Shown: positions 17,119 through 26,354 of the stretch, piece by piece
Numbering within the stretch: the stretch's first letter is position 1
How the letters are laid out: each line of letters opens with the position of its first letter
Origin: Agrobacterium rosae
GTDB taxonomy: Bacteria; Pseudomonadota; Alphaproteobacteria; Rhizobiales; Rhizobiaceae
Reading direction: 5' to 3'
NCBI RefSeq assembly: GCF_002915175.1
Contig: NZ_NXEJ01000006.1
Location: 256,626 to 320,625 of the forward strand
Length of the DNA stretch: 64,000 nt
Position numbers and translations under genes: made by a program
Notes under the pieces: model-generated
What the model was told of the DNA's origin: nothing
The model's input: the letters and a program-made list of their open reading frames with translations, nothing else
Databases searched by the model: none

Positions 17119-18144
17119 ATGTCCAAATTACTATCCAGCCTCAGCGCTGTCGCGCTCGGCTTGTCTGTCACTCTGGGTGCTGTCGGAACGGCCTCGGCAG
17201 ATACCAAGCTGTTGAACGTCTCTTACGATCCGACCCGCGAACTCTATAAGGACTTCAACGAAGCCTTCGCGAAAAAATGGAAAGCCGACACCGGCGAAGA
17301 CGTCACCATCCAGCAGTCGCATGGCGGTTCCGGTAAGCAGGCCCGCTCGGTGATCGACGGTCTTGAAGCCGATGTGGTAACACTGGCACTTCAGAGCGAT
17401 ATCGACGCCATCGTCAAGAACAGCGGCAAGATCAACGCCGACTGGCGCACGCGCCTTCCGCACAATTCATCGCCTTACACTTCCACAATCGTGTTCCTCG
17501 TTCGCAAGGGCAACCCGAAGGGCATCCACAATTGGGGTGATCTGGTAAAGGGCGATATCCAGATCGTCACGCCAAACCCGAAAACATCGGGCGGCGCGCG
17601 CTGGAATTACCTCGCAGCCTGGGCTTGGGCTAACGAGGAATACAAGGGTGATCAGGCCAAGATCAAGGCTTACGTAGGCGAACTCTACAAGCGCGCTCCG
17701 GTGCTTGATACGGGTGCCCGCGGTTCGACCGTGACATTTGCACAGCGCCAGATCGGTGACGTGTTGTTGGCCTGGGAAAACGAGGCCTACCTGGCCGGTG
17801 AGGAATTCGGCAAGGACGAGTTCGAGATCGTCGTTCCGCCAATCTCCATCCTCGCTGAACCACCGGTCGCCGTCGTTGACAAGAACGTCGATGAGAAGGG
17901 CACACGCAAGGCTGCCGAAGCCTACCTGCAATATCTCTATTCTGACGAAGGTCAGAACATTGCAGCCAAGCACTTCTACCGTCCGTCCAATCCTTCTGTC
18001 GTCTCCAAGGATTTGCTGAAGCAGCTGCCGGATATCAAGCTCGTCACTATCGACGATCCGCAGTTCGGTGGCTGGGCGAAAGCACAGCCGGAACATTTCG
18101 GGGATGGCGGCATTTTCGACCAGATTTACAAGCCCGCCAAGTAA
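17119..18144 (+). CDS. sbp: Periplasmic sulfate-binding protein of the sulfate ABC transporter
   Basis: This 341-residue protein has a signal peptide ([17 protein letters not shown] ... ASAD, cleavage near residue 27). The mature start [22 protein letters not shown] is diagnostic of Sbp/CysP, as are [48 protein letters not shown] and [22 protein letters not shown] at 17119 follows AGGAGGG at ideal distance; the frame open to 16840 is leader sequence. It captures sulfate or thiosulfate for CysT-CysW-CysA, encoded next. The 137-base gap to cysT contains a strong hairpin. Confidence 0.96.
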   Translation: MSKLLSSLSAVALGLSVTLGAVGTASADTKLLNVSYDPTRELYKDFNEAFAKKWKADTGEDVTIQQSHGGSGKQARSVIDGLEADVVTLALQSDIDAIVKNSGKINADWRTRLPHNSSPYTSTIVFLVRKGNPKGIHNWGDLVKGDIQIVTPNPKTSGGARWNYLAAWAWANEEYKGDQAKIKAYVGELYKRAPVLDTGARGSTVTFAQRQIGDVLLAWENEAYLAGEEFGKDEFEIVVPPISILAEPPVAVVDKNVDEKGTRKAAEAYLQYLYSDEGQNIAAKHFYRPSNPSVVSKDLLKQLPDIKLVTIDDPQFGGWAKAQPEHFGDGGIFDQIYKPAK

Positions 18145-18205
18145 GCGGATGATGTAAAACACCAAACAGGCCGCGCCATCGCGACCTGTTCGGATCGGAG
18201 ACACG

Positions 18206-18231
18206 ATCGACCGGCCTTGGGGCCGGTCGAT
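18206..18231 (+). terminator. Intercistronic hairpin between sbp and cysT
   Basis: ATCGACCGGCC and GGCCGGTCGAT form a perfect 11-bp stem around TTGG, without a T-run. A second imperfect hairpin, AACAGG...CCTGTT, lies at about 18164-18190. This may protect sbp mRNA from 3' decay so the binding protein is made in excess over the permease, rather than end transcription. Confidence 0.6.
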
Positions 18232-18281
18232 GGCGCATAAGAGGGCGGCTGACGATGGCCCCCGTTTTACCCGGAGCCTTG

Positions 18282-19139
18282 ATGAGCAATACCCCATCGC
18301 CAACCAAGTGGAAGTGGCGTCAATCCAGTGTCCTGCCGGGCTTCGGTCTGACGCTCGGTTACACCATCACCTACCTGTTTCTGATCATCCTCATTCCGCT
18401 CGCCGGCCTCGTCTGGTCTACGGCAAGGCTCGGCCCCGGAGAATTCTTCGCGATTGCCACCGATAGCAGAACGCTCAACGCGTTGCGTATCTCGTTCACC
18501 ACCGCATTTCTGGCAGCGCTCGTCAACGCCGTCTTCGGCGTCCTCATCGCCTGGGTGCTGGTGCGCTATCGTTTTCCCGGTCGTCGTTTCGTTGATGCCA
18601 TCGTGGACTTGCCGTTCGCGCTGCCCACAGCCGTTGCCGGTATTGCGCTGACCGCGCTCTATTCCAACCGTGGCTGGGTCGGGCAGATGTTCGAGCCCTT
18701 CGGCATCAAGATCGCCTTCACACCGACCGGCATCGTCATCGCTCTCATCTTCATCGGCCTGCCTTTCGTCGTGCGTACGGTGCAGCCGGTCATGGAAGAG
18801 ATTGATCGTCAGGTGGAAGAGGTGGCCGCAACGCTGGGTGCAAACCGTTTCCAGACCATCACCCGCATTCTGCTGCCGGGCCTCACGCCCGCCATTCTCA
18901 CGGGCTTTGCGCTGGCCTTCGCGCGTGGGGTAGGGGAATACGGTTCGGTCATCTTCATTGCCGGGAATATTCCCTATGTCTCTGAAATCGCACCACTTCT
19001 CATCGTCATCCGGTTGGAAGAGTTCAACTACCCCGCCGCCACCGGCATCGCCACCATCATGCTGATCATTTCCTTCTCCATGCTGTTCGTCATCAATCTC
19101 ATTCAGGCGTGGAGCCGCAAGAGGTACGGTTATGCCTGA
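18282..19139 (+). CDS. cysT: Sulfate ABC transporter permease CysT (CysU)
   Basis: This is an inner-membrane permease of about 285 residues with six hydrophobic segments. The first runs from [19 protein letters not shown]; the BPD-type EAA loop is [22 protein letters not shown]. It ends with [21 protein letters not shown] at 18282 has GGAG five bases upstream; ATG 18255 would add nine residues with a poorer site. It pairs with CysW to form the channel and overlaps cysW by eight bases. Confidence 0.95.
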   Translation: MSNTPSPTKWKWRQSSVLPGFGLTLGYTITYLFLIILIPLAGLVWSTARLGPGEFFAIATDSRTLNALRISFTTAFLAALVNAVFGVLIAWVLVRYRFPGRRFVDAIVDLPFALPTAVAGIALTALYSNRGWVGQMFEPFGIKIAFTPTGIVIALIFIGLPFVVRTVQPVMEEIDRQVEEVAATLGANRFQTITRILLPGLTPAILTGFALAFARGVGEYGSVIFIAGNIPYVSEIAPLLIVIRLEEFNYPAATGIATIMLIISFSMLFVINLIQAWSRKRYGYA

Positions 19140-20004
19140 TAACGCGCGCACCATCTCATCCAGACCCTTCCGTGATCCGGCCAGCGAAGGCCTGCCCGCA
19201 AAGCTGGTGTTGATCGGCCTTGCCTTCCTGTTTCTGGCGCTGTTTCTCGTTCTTCCGCTGGTCGCCGTCTTCGTGGAGGCCTTCCGCAAGGGCGGCGAAT
19301 ATTTCTGGGAATCGATCATCGAGCCCGACGCGCTTTCGGCTATCCGTTTGACGCTTCTCGTCGCCGCCATCTCGGTGCCGCTCAACGTCGTCTTCGGCGT
19401 TGCCGCCGCCTGGGCCATCGCGAAATTTGAGTTCAAGGGCAAGGCGTTTCTGATCACGCTGATCGACCTGCCTTTCTCCATCTCGCCGGTCATCTCGGGC
19501 CTCGTCTACGTCATCCTGTTTTCGTCCCACAGCGTGCTGGGGCCTTTCCTCAAAAGCTATGGCATCGAAATCCTCTTCGCCGTGCCAGGTATCGTGCTCG
19601 CCACCATCTTCGTGACGTTTCCCTTCGTCGCGCGTGAGTTGATCCCGCTGATGCAGGATCAGGGCACGGGTGATGAAGAGGCGGCTATTTCGCTCGGCGC
19701 ATCCGGCTGGCAGACCTTCTGGTTCGTCACCCTGCCGAACATCAAATGGGGTCTGCTCTATGGCGTGCTGCTGTGCAACGCCCGTGCCATGGGCGAGTTC
19801 GGTGCCGTCTCGGTGGTTTCGGGCCATATCCGCGGCGAAACCAACACCATGCCGCTGCATGTAGAGATCCTCTATAACGAGTACAATATCGGTGCGGCCT
19901 TTGCCGTGGCGACATTGCTGGCTGGCCTGGCGCTGGTCACGCTTGTTCTCAAAACCATTCTTGAAATACGCTTTGGCGCGGGCAACGCCGCCGGCAAGCA
20001 TTGA
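19132..20004 (+). CDS. cysW: Sulfate ABC transporter permease CysW
   Basis: This 290-residue inner-membrane permease is the partner of CysT. A charged N-terminal tail precedes the first segment [20 protein letters not shown]. The EAA loop is [23 protein letters not shown], followed by the CysW-typical [36 protein letters not shown] region. It overlaps cysT by eight bases and stops 11 bases before cysA, so translation is coupled. Confidence 0.96.
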   Translation: MPDNARTISSRPFRDPASEGLPAKLVLIGLAFLFLALFLVLPLVAVFVEAFRKGGEYFWESIIEPDALSAIRLTLLVAAISVPLNVVFGVAAAWAIAKFEFKGKAFLITLIDLPFSISPVISGLVYVILFSSHSVLGPFLKSYGIEILFAVPGIVLATIFVTFPFVARELIPLMQDQGTGDEEAAISLGASGWQTFWFVTLPNIKWGLLYGVLLCNARAMGEFGAVSVVSGHIRGETNTMPLHVEILYNEYNIGAAFAVATLLAGLALVTLVLKTILEIRFGAGNAAGKH

Positions 20005-20015
20005 AGGGCATGTCC

Positions 20016-21053
20016 ATGGACGTCAAAGTTTCCAACATTACCAAGCAGTTCGACCGCTTTCCCGCATTGAACAATGTCTCTCTCGATATCCGCTCCGGGG
20101 AATTGATCGCACTGCTCGGCCCCTCCGGCTCCGGCAAGACAACGCTTTTGCGTCTCATCGCCGGACTGGAACAGCCCACTCAGGGACAGATATTCTTTGG
20201 TGATGAAGATGCCTCCCATCGCTCCGTGCAGGAGCGCAATGTCGGCTTCGTCTTCCAGCACTACGCTCTGTTTCGCCATATGACGGTGGCCGATAATATC
20301 GGTTTCGGCTTGAAGGTGCGCCCATCATCGAACCGTCCGTCGAGAGGCGATATCCGCAAGCGCGTCTCCGATCTCTTAGATATGGTCCATCTGTCCGGTC
20401 TCGAAAACCGCTATCCCAACCAGCTCTCCGGCGGTCAGCGTCAGCGTGTGGCGCTTGCCCGTGCCGTTGCCATCGAACCCAAAGTTCTGCTACTGGACGA
20501 ACCTTTCGGTGCTCTGGATGCAAAAGTTCGCAAGGAACTGCGCCGCTGGCTGCGCGAGTTCCACGACCGCACCGGCCACACCACTGTTTTCGTGACCCAT
20601 GACCAGGAAGAGGCGCTGGAACTGGCCGACCGCGTGGTCGTCATGAGCCAGGGCAAGATCGAACAGGTCGGCACTGCCGACGATGTCTACGATACCCCCA
20701 ACTCGCCCTTCGTGTTCTCCTTCATCGGAGAATCGTCCAACCTGCCGGTCACCATCCGCGATGGGCACATGCTGTTTCAGGGAGAAAACATCGGCATCCG
20801 TGATGCCTGCGAGGGCGACGGCGATCTGTTCTTCCGCCCGGAAGACGTGGTCCTCACCGATGACCGCGATGCGCTCTACGGCAAGGTCACCATCTGCCGC
20901 CGTCTTGCGGGAACGCGGATTGCCGAGATCGATATCGCCAACAACGGCCACGCACCTTACCATCTGGAAATCGAAGTGCCACTCGACGCTACCGTCGCCG
21001 TCGGCAACGAAGTCCGCTTTCGCCCAACGCGCTGGAAAGTCTTCCGCAAGTAA
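20016..21053 (+). CDS. cysA: Sulfate ABC transporter ATP-binding protein CysA
   Basis: This 345-residue ATPase energises sulfate import. Walker A is [18 protein letters not shown], the Q-loop is [13 protein letters not shown], the signature is [16 protein letters not shown], Walker B is [16 protein letters not shown] and the switch His is [11 protein letters not shown]-terminal TOBE-like domain covers about residues 240-345. ATG at 20016 ([12 protein letters not shown]) is chosen for AAGGG seven bases upstream; a TTG at 20001 and an ATG at 20010 are less likely. It is the last gene of sbp-cysTWA and is followed by a terminator. Confidence 0.96.
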   Translation: MDVKVSNITKQFDRFPALNNVSLDIRSGELIALLGPSGSGKTTLLRLIAGLEQPTQGQIFFGDEDASHRSVQERNVGFVFQHYALFRHMTVADNIGFGLKVRPSSNRPSRGDIRKRVSDLLDMVHLSGLENRYPNQLSGGQRQRVALARAVAIEPKVLLLDEPFGALDAKVRKELRRWLREFHDRTGHTTVFVTHDQEEALELADRVVVMSQGKIEQVGTADDVYDTPNSPFVFSFIGESSNLPVTIRDGHMLFQGENIGIRDACEGDGDLFFRPEDVVLTDDRDALYGKVTICRRLAGTRIAEIDIANNGHAPYHLEIEVPLDATVAVGNEVRFRPTRWKVFRK

Positions 21054-21068
21054 AGCCCGGAATAGGAA

Positions 21069-21091
21069 AAGGGCCGCTTGTGGCGGCCCTT
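21069..21091 (+). terminator. Terminator after cysA
   Basis: AAGGGCCGC and GCGGCCCTT form a 9-bp GC-rich stem with a 5-base loop, 15 bases beyond the cysA stop. Confidence 0.8.
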
Positions 21092-21152
21092 CCATGAGTT
21101 TGGTCTAGTGTCAGACCTGGAAACGTTTAGCAACGTCCCGCTGGAAGGCGGA

Positions 21153-21227
21153 TTAAGCCGAGGGCTGCCTCGTCAAAATCAAATCCTTTCCATTGCCTGC
21201 TACGAAGACCGAAATCTCATTAGACAT
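21153..21227 (-). CDS. Possible 24-residue peptide
   Basis: A short frame starts at ATG 21227 (MSNEISVFVAGNGK...) and ends at TAA 21153. AAGGAAGG lies upstream at a slightly long distance. It sits in the gap between the cysA terminator and the toxin-antitoxin pair. There is no family resemblance; it may be chance. The translation stops early and the same frame resumes for 13 codons, which could mean a decayed remnant. Confidence 0.25.
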   Translation of the reverse strand: MSNEISVFVAGNGKDLILTRQPSA

Positions 21228-21305
21228 TGGATCACCTTCCTTTCACTACGTTGAACATGAGAAGAAGGTAATACGATTCGGCGAGATTGCAAGGGCTTGG
21301 GAAAA

Positions 21306-21671
21306 TCATGCCGCCTTTTCTGCTTTCATGTCGAACTCGAAGTGAATGTTGTCGTACGGAAACGCGATGCCATTTTGGTGCTTGTCGATAATGCCCGCAT
21401 TGATCAGCGTCGTTACATCACGGTGCACGGCCTGCACGTCGCGCCCCACACGTCGTGCTACTTCACGGATGGCGAGGGGGCCTTGGCCAACGAGGGTTCG
21501 GACAATACTCAGGCGCAACGGCGCAAGAATGCGGTGCAGATCGTCATAGCTCGAAAACTCGATGGAGGGCGTTGCTTCTACCGCCTTGCCTGAAAGGGCA
21601 AGCTCTCCGGCGGCCGCAAAACGGGCCTTCATATCGTTAATGGTGCTTAATCGTATCGTCAAACTCGTCAT
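21306..21671 (-). CDS. HVO_A0114-type HTH antitoxin (TumA-like)
   Basis: This 121-residue protein has a winged-helix DNA-binding region: LRLSIVRTLVGQGPLAIREVARRVGRDVQAVHRDVTTLI, split here by the recognition helix around DVQAVHRDV. It then has the wing GIIDKHQNGIAFPYDNIHFEF, the signature of the HVO_A0114 family. Such proteins are antitoxins of TumE-like toxins. It overlaps the upstream toxin gene by four bases (ATGA), a reversed toxin-first order. Autoregulation through the paired palindromes at 21950-21995 is inferred. Confidence 0.8.
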   Translation of the reverse strand: MTSLTIRLSTINDMKARFAAAGELALSGKAVEATPSIEFSSYDDLHRILAPLRLSIVRTLVGQGPLAIREVARRVGRDVQAVHRDVTTLINAGIIDKHQNGIAFPYDNIHFEFDMKAEKAA

Positions 21672-21949
21672 TTCAGTGCCCTTTCCATGTCGGTTTGAAA
21701 AGCATCGAAAAGTGCCTCAAGCGTTGTAAATTCAATCGCCTCTTCATGGTCACCAATATGGCGATGATCTCCTTTGCCACGCTCATTGTCGTAACGAAGA
21801 ATACAGTCGCCATTCACCACAAGCGCCAACCGATATTTGAATGGATGTGTGCTGCCCGGTACGGCGTCTGGCAGATGCCACAACGCGACCTCAAAAAAGG
21901 TCGTGTCATTAACGACCCTCCGAGTTTTTTCAATCAGCGTCGCCTTCAT
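21668..21949 (-). CDS. TumE-like toxin (DUF6516 family)
   Basis: This 93-residue protein begins MKATLIEKTRRVVNDTTFFE and contains ALWHLPDAVPGSTHPFKYRLALV, then LRYDNERGKGDHRHIGDHE. The last part, with the conserved YDN...GDHRH set, is the hallmark of TumE/DUF6516 toxins. ATG at 21949 is chosen; the frame open to 21994 would begin inside the operator region with a TTG. It is first of two genes and overlaps the antitoxin gene by four bases. The molecular target of the toxin is not known to me. Confidence 0.78.
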   Translation of the reverse strand: MKATLIEKTRRVVNDTTFFEVALWHLPDAVPGSTHPFKYRLALVVNGDCILRYDNERGKGDHRHIGDHEEAIEFTTLEALFDAFQTDMERALK

Positions 21950-21995
21950 GTTGTTATTTCTAACAACCCGCGAAGGTGTTGTCAATGTTAACAAC
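21950..21995. promoter_or_regulatory. Twin palindromic operators upstream of the TumE/TumA pair
   Basis: Two 18-bp inverted repeats, GTTGTTATTTCTAACAAC (21950-21967) and GTTGTCAATGTTAACAAC (21978-21995), share GTTGT-N8-ACAAC and start 28 bp apart. The first abuts the toxin start codon. They are probable binding sites of the HTH antitoxin. Confidence 0.7.
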
Positions 21996-22003
21996 GGAAA
22001 GCG

Positions 22004-23005
22004 TCACGAAACCCGCATCACAATCTTCCCGATATGGCTGCTAGACTCCATCAACCGGTGGCCGTCTGCCACATGGTCGAAGTCGATGATATCGTGGATG
22101 ACCGGCGCAATTTCGCCAGCTTCCAGCAGCGGCCAGACCTGCGTTACCAGCTCATCGCGGATGGCGCGTTTTTCGTCTGCGGTGCGCGGGCGCATGGTGG
22201 AGCCGGTGACTGTCAGGCGTTTGACCATGATGGGGCGGAGATCGACCTTTTCTGCCATATTGCCGCCCAGGAATGCGATGATCGATAGACATCCGTCCTT
22301 GGCAAGTGAGGCGAGGTTCTTCTGGAAATATGACGCGCCGATCATGTCGAGGATGACATCGACGCCCTTACCATCGGTCTCCGACTTAATGACTTCGGCG
22401 AAGTCCTCTTCGCGGTAGTTGATCGCCCGTCTCGCACCAAGCTTTTCGCAGGCCTCGCATTTTTCCTTAGAGCCCGCCGTAGTGTAGACATCAGCGCCGA
22501 AAGCCTTGGCAAGCTGAATGGCCGTTGTGCCGATGCCGCTGCTGCCGCCGTGGATTAGCACGGTTTCGCCTTCCGTCAGCCCTGCCATCTGGAACAGATT
22601 GGCCCAGACGGTGAAGAAGGTTTCTGGCAATGCGGCAGCTTTCACCGCGTCATATCCTTTCGGAAAGGGCAGGGCCTGGCCCGCAGGCACCACGCAATAC
22701 TCCGCATAGCCACCACCATTTGCCAGCGCGCAGACCTGATCGCCTAACCTGAACTCGCTGACCCCTTCGCCCAGTGCCACGACTTCTCCGGCAATCTCCA
22801 GTCCCAGCACAGGACTTGCATCCTTGGGCGCTGGATATGTGCCCTGCCGTTGCGCAACGTCCGGCCGGTTGATGCCCGCCGCCTGCACCTTCACGAGAAT
22901 CTCTCCGGCCTTGGGGGCCGGCAAAGGCCCCGTTGCGAAGGTCATGACGTCGGGTGCGCCGAAGTTTGGCAGGTCAACAAATTTCATCGTTTCGGGCAAA
23001 GTCAT
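22004..23005 (-). CDS. Zinc-independent NAD(P)H quinone oxidoreductase (MDR family)
   Basis: This 333-residue medium-chain reductase is of the PIG3/Qor type. The N-terminal GroES-like part has [21 protein letters not shown] and [15 protein letters not shown]. The NADPH-binding part has [31 protein letters not shown]. The zinc ligands of alcohol dehydrogenases are absent. ATG at 23005 has GGAGG six bases upstream. It is monocistronic on the minus strand, and its 3' end lies beside the toxin operators. It probably reduces quinones or enones with NADPH. Confidence 0.9.
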   Translation of the reverse strand: MTLPETMKFVDLPNFGAPDVMTFATGPLPAPKAGEILVKVQAAGINRPDVAQRQGTYPAPKDASPVLGLEIAGEVVALGEGVSEFRLGDQVCALANGGGYAEYCVVPAGQALPFPKGYDAVKAAALPETFFTVWANLFQMAGLTEGETVLIHGGSSGIGTTAIQLAKAFGADVYTTAGSKEKCEACEKLGARRAINYREEDFAEVIKSETDGKGVDVILDMIGASYFQKNLASLAKDGCLSIIAFLGGNMAEKVDLRPIMVKRLTVTGSTMRPRTADEKRAIRDELVTQVWPLLEAGEIAPVIHDIIDFDHVADGHRLMESSSHIGKIVMRVS

Positions 23006-23086
23006 CAAGGGCCTCCGTCGGGTTATCATTGCCCTGAACTTAGGTCACCTCTGCGGCACTTAAAAGAAGGCGCATTGTCGCTGAGC

Positions 23087-24886
23087 TCAAATAGTCTCGC
23101 CGTAGGTGCGCATGACAAGGCCAAAGTCGTTTTCCTTGGCAGCATTCTTGATCGTAGCAATCTCGCCGCCGATGCGCTCCGGGTCGCCAATGATCAAGCC
23201 CTTGGACAGTTGAAGCACGCCGATGGAGCAGCGCAGCAGCGCAAAGTCGCGCTCGTTACCAAACCGGTCGTGGCCCTTGATCTGCCCCGCTGCGCGGTCC
23301 TCGTCCGAATAAAGCTGCACCACGTCGTCGTGAAAATCGCTCAGCAGGCGCTCGAGAATTTCCGTGACTTCGTCCTGCGTCCAGTCGCGAACGCCGATGA
23401 AGAAATCATCGCCGCCGATATGGCCAAGGAAACAGTCGCCAGAAAAGAAATAGCGCTTCATCAAGGCCGAAAACAGCGTGATGGCATGGTCGCCAACATG
23501 GAAGCCGTATTTATCGTTGAAGGGTTTGAAATTGTCAAAATCGCAATAGCAGAAGAAACGGTTGTCGTCGCTGTCGCCGCAACTGTCTTCGATGAAGCCG
23601 CTGATAGCGCGGTTACCGGGCAGGGCCGTCAGTGGGTTTTGTTCCTGCGCCAGCTTCAACTGCTTTTCATTGATGACCTTGATCAGCGATGCGGCGGACA
23701 CGACGCCGATATAGCGCATGTTTTCGGTCAGAATTACGCAGGCGCTGCCGCCTGTATTGGCAAAGACATTCATCAACTGATCAGCATCCGCATCCAGCCC
23801 GACGATGGGTGCACCATCGACGAAATGCGAAATCGTCCGCTCATAGACCTTGTTTTTGAGAAGATCCCGCCCGAACGGCTGGTAGATATATTCTTTCAGG
23901 TGATGCTCATTGATGACGCCGCGCGGCTCTCCATTGGCGTTGAGAACCGGAAAGAAGGCCTGTGCCGGGTTGCGACGAAACAGCTCGAAAACGCTGTCGA
24001 TTGTGTCGTTTTCAAAAACAGTCGGCAGGCGCTCGATCTGCCGGCGGATAAGGATTTCGTCCAGCGTCTGGCTGCTGCGGCGCGTTTCACCCAGATGCTG
24101 GAGATGCGGAAAAGCGCTCTGCAATTCGCTGACGAAGGTTGTGGGGCGGGAAATGAACCAGCCCTGCACCAGATCCACGCCATGTTCGCGGCAGGCCAAA
24201 AATTCCGCTTCGGTTTCGATGCCCTCGGCAATCACCCGCACACCCAACACATGCGCGATGTTGACGATATTTTTTACCAGATGGCGCTTGCGCGGATTAC
24301 GGTCCACACCGGAAATAAAGTATCGGTCGATCTTCAGATAATCGACCGGAAAATCGCACAGAAGCTTCATTTCGCCATGGCCGACACCGAAGTCATCGAT
24401 TGCCAGTTTGAAACCTTCCTTGCGCATGCGCCCGATCAGCGCACTGAATTCCGGCACGCTGGTATTGTCGAAACGTTCCGAAAGTTCAAAGCAGATAGAG
24501 GACGGCGGAATGGACGCCTTGGCGAGATGCTCCAGAAGCTTGTCTAGAATGGCATCGCCATGCGGTATCAAGCGAACATCGAGATTGAGAAACAGCGTCG
24601 CGGAGGAGAACTCCGGCAAGGTGGAAAACTTCGCCAGCGCGCGTCCGGCCAGCATCTGTTCCACGGTTAGAAGCTGCCCATCTTCGGCAATCTGGTCCAG
24701 AAGATCGAGGGGGCTGGAAAAGCCGATGCGGTCGAAACCGCGCATGAGCGACTCATAGCCGAATACAGTGCCGGTCGACGCTTCGACAATGGGCTGAAAC
24801 GCTGTTTCAAGGACAAGTTTTGCCATGGAAGCCATTTGCCCGCTAGCAAAACGCCTGATGACGTCCGGGTCGATCGCCGTCGACAT
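23087..24886 (-). CDS. EAL-CBS-GGDEF cyclic di-GMP protein
   Basis: This 599-residue cytoplasmic protein carries three parts. The EAL domain at residues about 22-265 has ESL (45-47) in place of EAL, NLDVRL, CFELSER, AIDDFGVG, LKIDRYF, VIAEGIETEAEF and QGWFISRP, so the metal and base residues of active phosphodiesterases appear present. A CBS pair at about 285-400 (PAQAFFPVLNANGEPRGVI; GGSACVILTENMRYIGVV) may bind a nucleotide. The GGDEF domain at about 425-590 has GGDDF, compatible with activity. ATG 24886 follows GGAG. It has no membrane segment. It stands alone between unrelated genes. Confidence 0.9.
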   Translation of the reverse strand: MSTAIDPDVIRRFASGQMASMAKLVLETAFQPIVEASTGTVFGYESLMRGFDRIGFSSPLDLLDQIAEDGQLLTVEQMLAGRALAKFSTLPEFSSATLFLNLDVRLIPHGDAILDKLLEHLAKASIPPSSICFELSERFDNTSVPEFSALIGRMRKEGFKLAIDDFGVGHGEMKLLCDFPVDYLKIDRYFISGVDRNPRKRHLVKNIVNIAHVLGVRVIAEGIETEAEFLACREHGVDLVQGWFISRPTTFVSELQSAFPHLQHLGETRRSSQTLDEILIRRQIERLPTVFENDTIDSVFELFRRNPAQAFFPVLNANGEPRGVINEHHLKEYIYQPFGRDLLKNKVYERTISHFVDGAPIVGLDADADQLMNVFANTGGSACVILTENMRYIGVVSAASLIKVINEKQLKLAQEQNPLTALPGNRAISGFIEDSCGDSDDNRFFCYCDFDNFKPFNDKYGFHVGDHAITLFSALMKRYFFSGDCFLGHIGGDDFFIGVRDWTQDEVTEILERLLSDFHDDVVQLYSDEDRAAGQIKGHDRFGNERDFALLRCSIGVLQLSKGLIIGDPERIGGEIATIKNAAKENDFGLVMRTYGETI

Positions 24887-25021
24887 ATGATCTTCTCCAC
24901 CGACTCGCCCAGTTTTATGGTTTTGGCGGGCGCTTTTGCGCAGGAGAATGGCCGAAAGTTCTCAACAAAAACTTTCTCGTTGATGAAGTTTTTTTGAATT
25001 TTTTATGACAGTGCTTCAACC

Positions 25022-25040
25022 CGCTAAAACAGCTTTAGCG
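25022..25040 (-). terminator. Weak hairpin after the parD-like gene
   Basis: CGCTAAA and TTTAGCG form a 7-bp stem around ACAGC, 17 bases beyond the ParD stop. There is no clear T-run. Confidence 0.35.
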
Positions 25041-25056
25041 AAACAACTTCAGTGTT

Positions 25057-25296
25057 TTAGCCGTGCCGGCGTTTCAGGGCGTGGGCTGCATAAAGCTCTG
25101 CAACGTTCAGATGTTCGCCGACTGGCGTGGATGAGTTGCCTCGCTTTGAAGCCTCGTTTCGACCAGCAGTCTCAACCCAAAGCCGAAGTGCTGCACGAAC
25201 GACTTCGCTTCCAGATGCGTAGTCTCCGCAGTCGACTGCTTCGCGCATCTTCGCAGCCTGTTCCGGGGAAATAGATACAGTCACCATAGGCATCAT
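25057..25296 (-). CDS. parD: ParD-family antitoxin (CC2985 type), orphan
   Basis: This 79-residue protein has the ribbon-helix-helix start MVTVSISPEQAAKMREAV followed by ASGSEVVRAALRLWVE, the classic ParD pattern. ATG at 25296 follows GGGAG; two further ATGs lie within six codons and could be used. ParD neutralises ParE, a gyrase poison, and represses its own operon. No ParE gene follows: the downstream sequence has stops in all frames before the next gene. It is therefore an orphan, or it serves a toxin elsewhere, possibly another ParE. Confidence 0.82.
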   Translation of the reverse strand: MMPMVTVSISPEQAAKMREAVDCGDYASGSEVVRAALRLWVETAGRNEASKRGNSSTPVGEHLNVAELYAAHALKRRHG

Positions 25297-25676
25297 GCTT
25301 CTCCCTGTTTGATCGTTCCGTTCTACAAAGATGTCAGAGCGAACCGTCATGGCCGTTTTAAATGTTCGTCACTGGCCAATCGTGAGCGAACTTGCGTGAT
25401 TATTATATTAGCACAAATGTGAAGTGCGCCCGAAGAAACGCCGACCTCCCTTTTATGTTCCAGGTGAATGTTCGTTTTACAAAACGGGGAAGTGCAGCAA
25501 AAACCGCTCCGCTACCACGCGCATCGCGCCGGTAACTTTCGTTCATCAAGCGAATGTCATGGGTCATGCGTGCGGCCTCTCATCTGCCAGTGACCATAAC
25601 CTAACACATTTGCGGCAACGGGCAAGGTTTCCAACCACTTTGGAGATGGCGCAAAGAACACGTTCGCGTGTCGCAT
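25297..25676. other. Intergenic stretch between parD and the bet operon
   Basis: These 380 bases contain no supported gene. It must hold the parD promoter and, at its right edge, the betI promoter. One plus-strand frame (25424-25690) has no ribosome site and runs into the betI operator, so it is not called. Confidence 0.5.
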
Positions 25677-25708
25677 TTATTATTGATTGATCAGTCAATC
25701 AATAATAA
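25677..25708. promoter_or_regulatory. BetI operator candidate
   Basis: Two perfect 14-bp arms (TTATTATTGATTGA and its complement) flank TCAG, making a 32-bp palindrome 24 bases before the betI start. Its TTGATTGA core resembles the site bound by E. coli BetI. Choline-relieved autorepression is inferred. Confidence 0.8.
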
Positions 25709-25732
25709 ATTGCCCTCCAAAGGAGAGTGCCA

Positions 25733-26344
25733 ATGCCCAAACTCGGAATGGAGCCAGTGCGCAAGAAAGCGCTGATGGATGCCGCACTTCGCACCATCGG
25801 TCAGCAGGGCTCCCTGAACGTAACCATGTCGGATATTGCCCGTGAGGCTGGGGTGTCGGCGGCGCTTGCGCATCATTATTTCGGCAGCAAGCAACAGCTT
25901 CTGCTGGAAACGATCCGCAGCCTGCTGCGCGCCCTTCGTGGCGACGCGATTGCGGCACTAAGCCAGGCATCAGGGCCTCGGGCACGGCTGAGCGCCATCG
26001 TGCGGGTTTCCTTCCACAGCGACCAGTTCACCAATGAAACGGTTGCCGCATGGCTTGCATTTTATGTGGAATCCCAAAGATCCGAAGACATGCGCCGCCT
26101 GCTGGTCATCTATAACAGACGCTTGCGTTCCAATATCGTGGATAGCCTCAATCGTCTGTGCCCGCCGGATGATGCAGCCCGCATTGCGGAAGGGGCGGCG
26201 GCCCTGATCGACGGGCTCTATATCAGGCACAGTCTTCAGGCCGCACCACTCGGTATCTCCGCAGCGCCAGCGCTGGTGGAGAATTATTTCGACACACAGC
26301 TCAAACCTTTTGCGGACGCCAAGCCGTCCATCCGCCTTTTGTAA
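25733..26344 (+). CDS. betI: TetR-family repressor of glycine betaine synthesis
   Basis: This 203-residue regulator begins [19 protein letters not shown], the BetI N-terminus. The helix-turn-helix is [21 protein letters not shown], followed by the family's [18 protein letters not shown]. The C-terminal half has [20 protein letters not shown] and [19 protein letters not shown] at 25733 follows AAAGGAG; a GTG two codons earlier is less likely. It is the first gene of betI-betB-betA, with betB starting 11 bases later. BetI represses the operon and is released by choline. Confidence 0.95.
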   Translation: MPKLGMEPVRKKALMDAALRTIGQQGSLNVTMSDIAREAGVSAALAHHYFGSKQQLLLETIRSLLRALRGDAIAALSQASGPRARLSAIVRVSFHSDQFTNETVAAWLAFYVESQRSEDMRRLLVIYNRRLRSNIVDSLNRLCPPDDAARIAEGAAALIDGLYIRHSLQAAPLGISAAPALVENYFDTQLKPFADAKPSIRLL

Positions 26345-26354
26345 GGACCACATA

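Noticed and set aside
18267-19493. 408-codon minus-strand frame over cysT and cysW
   Set aside because: It crosses two coupled permease genes on the opposite strand; its composition is dominated by charged residues typical of antisense frames.
22850-24547. 565-codon plus-strand frame over the EAL-CBS-GGDEF gene
   Set aside because: It is an antisense shadow of a high-GC gene; the minus strand has all catalytic motifs.
25424-25690. 88-codon plus-strand frame before betI
   Set aside because: It lacks a ribosome site and ends inside the BetI palindrome.
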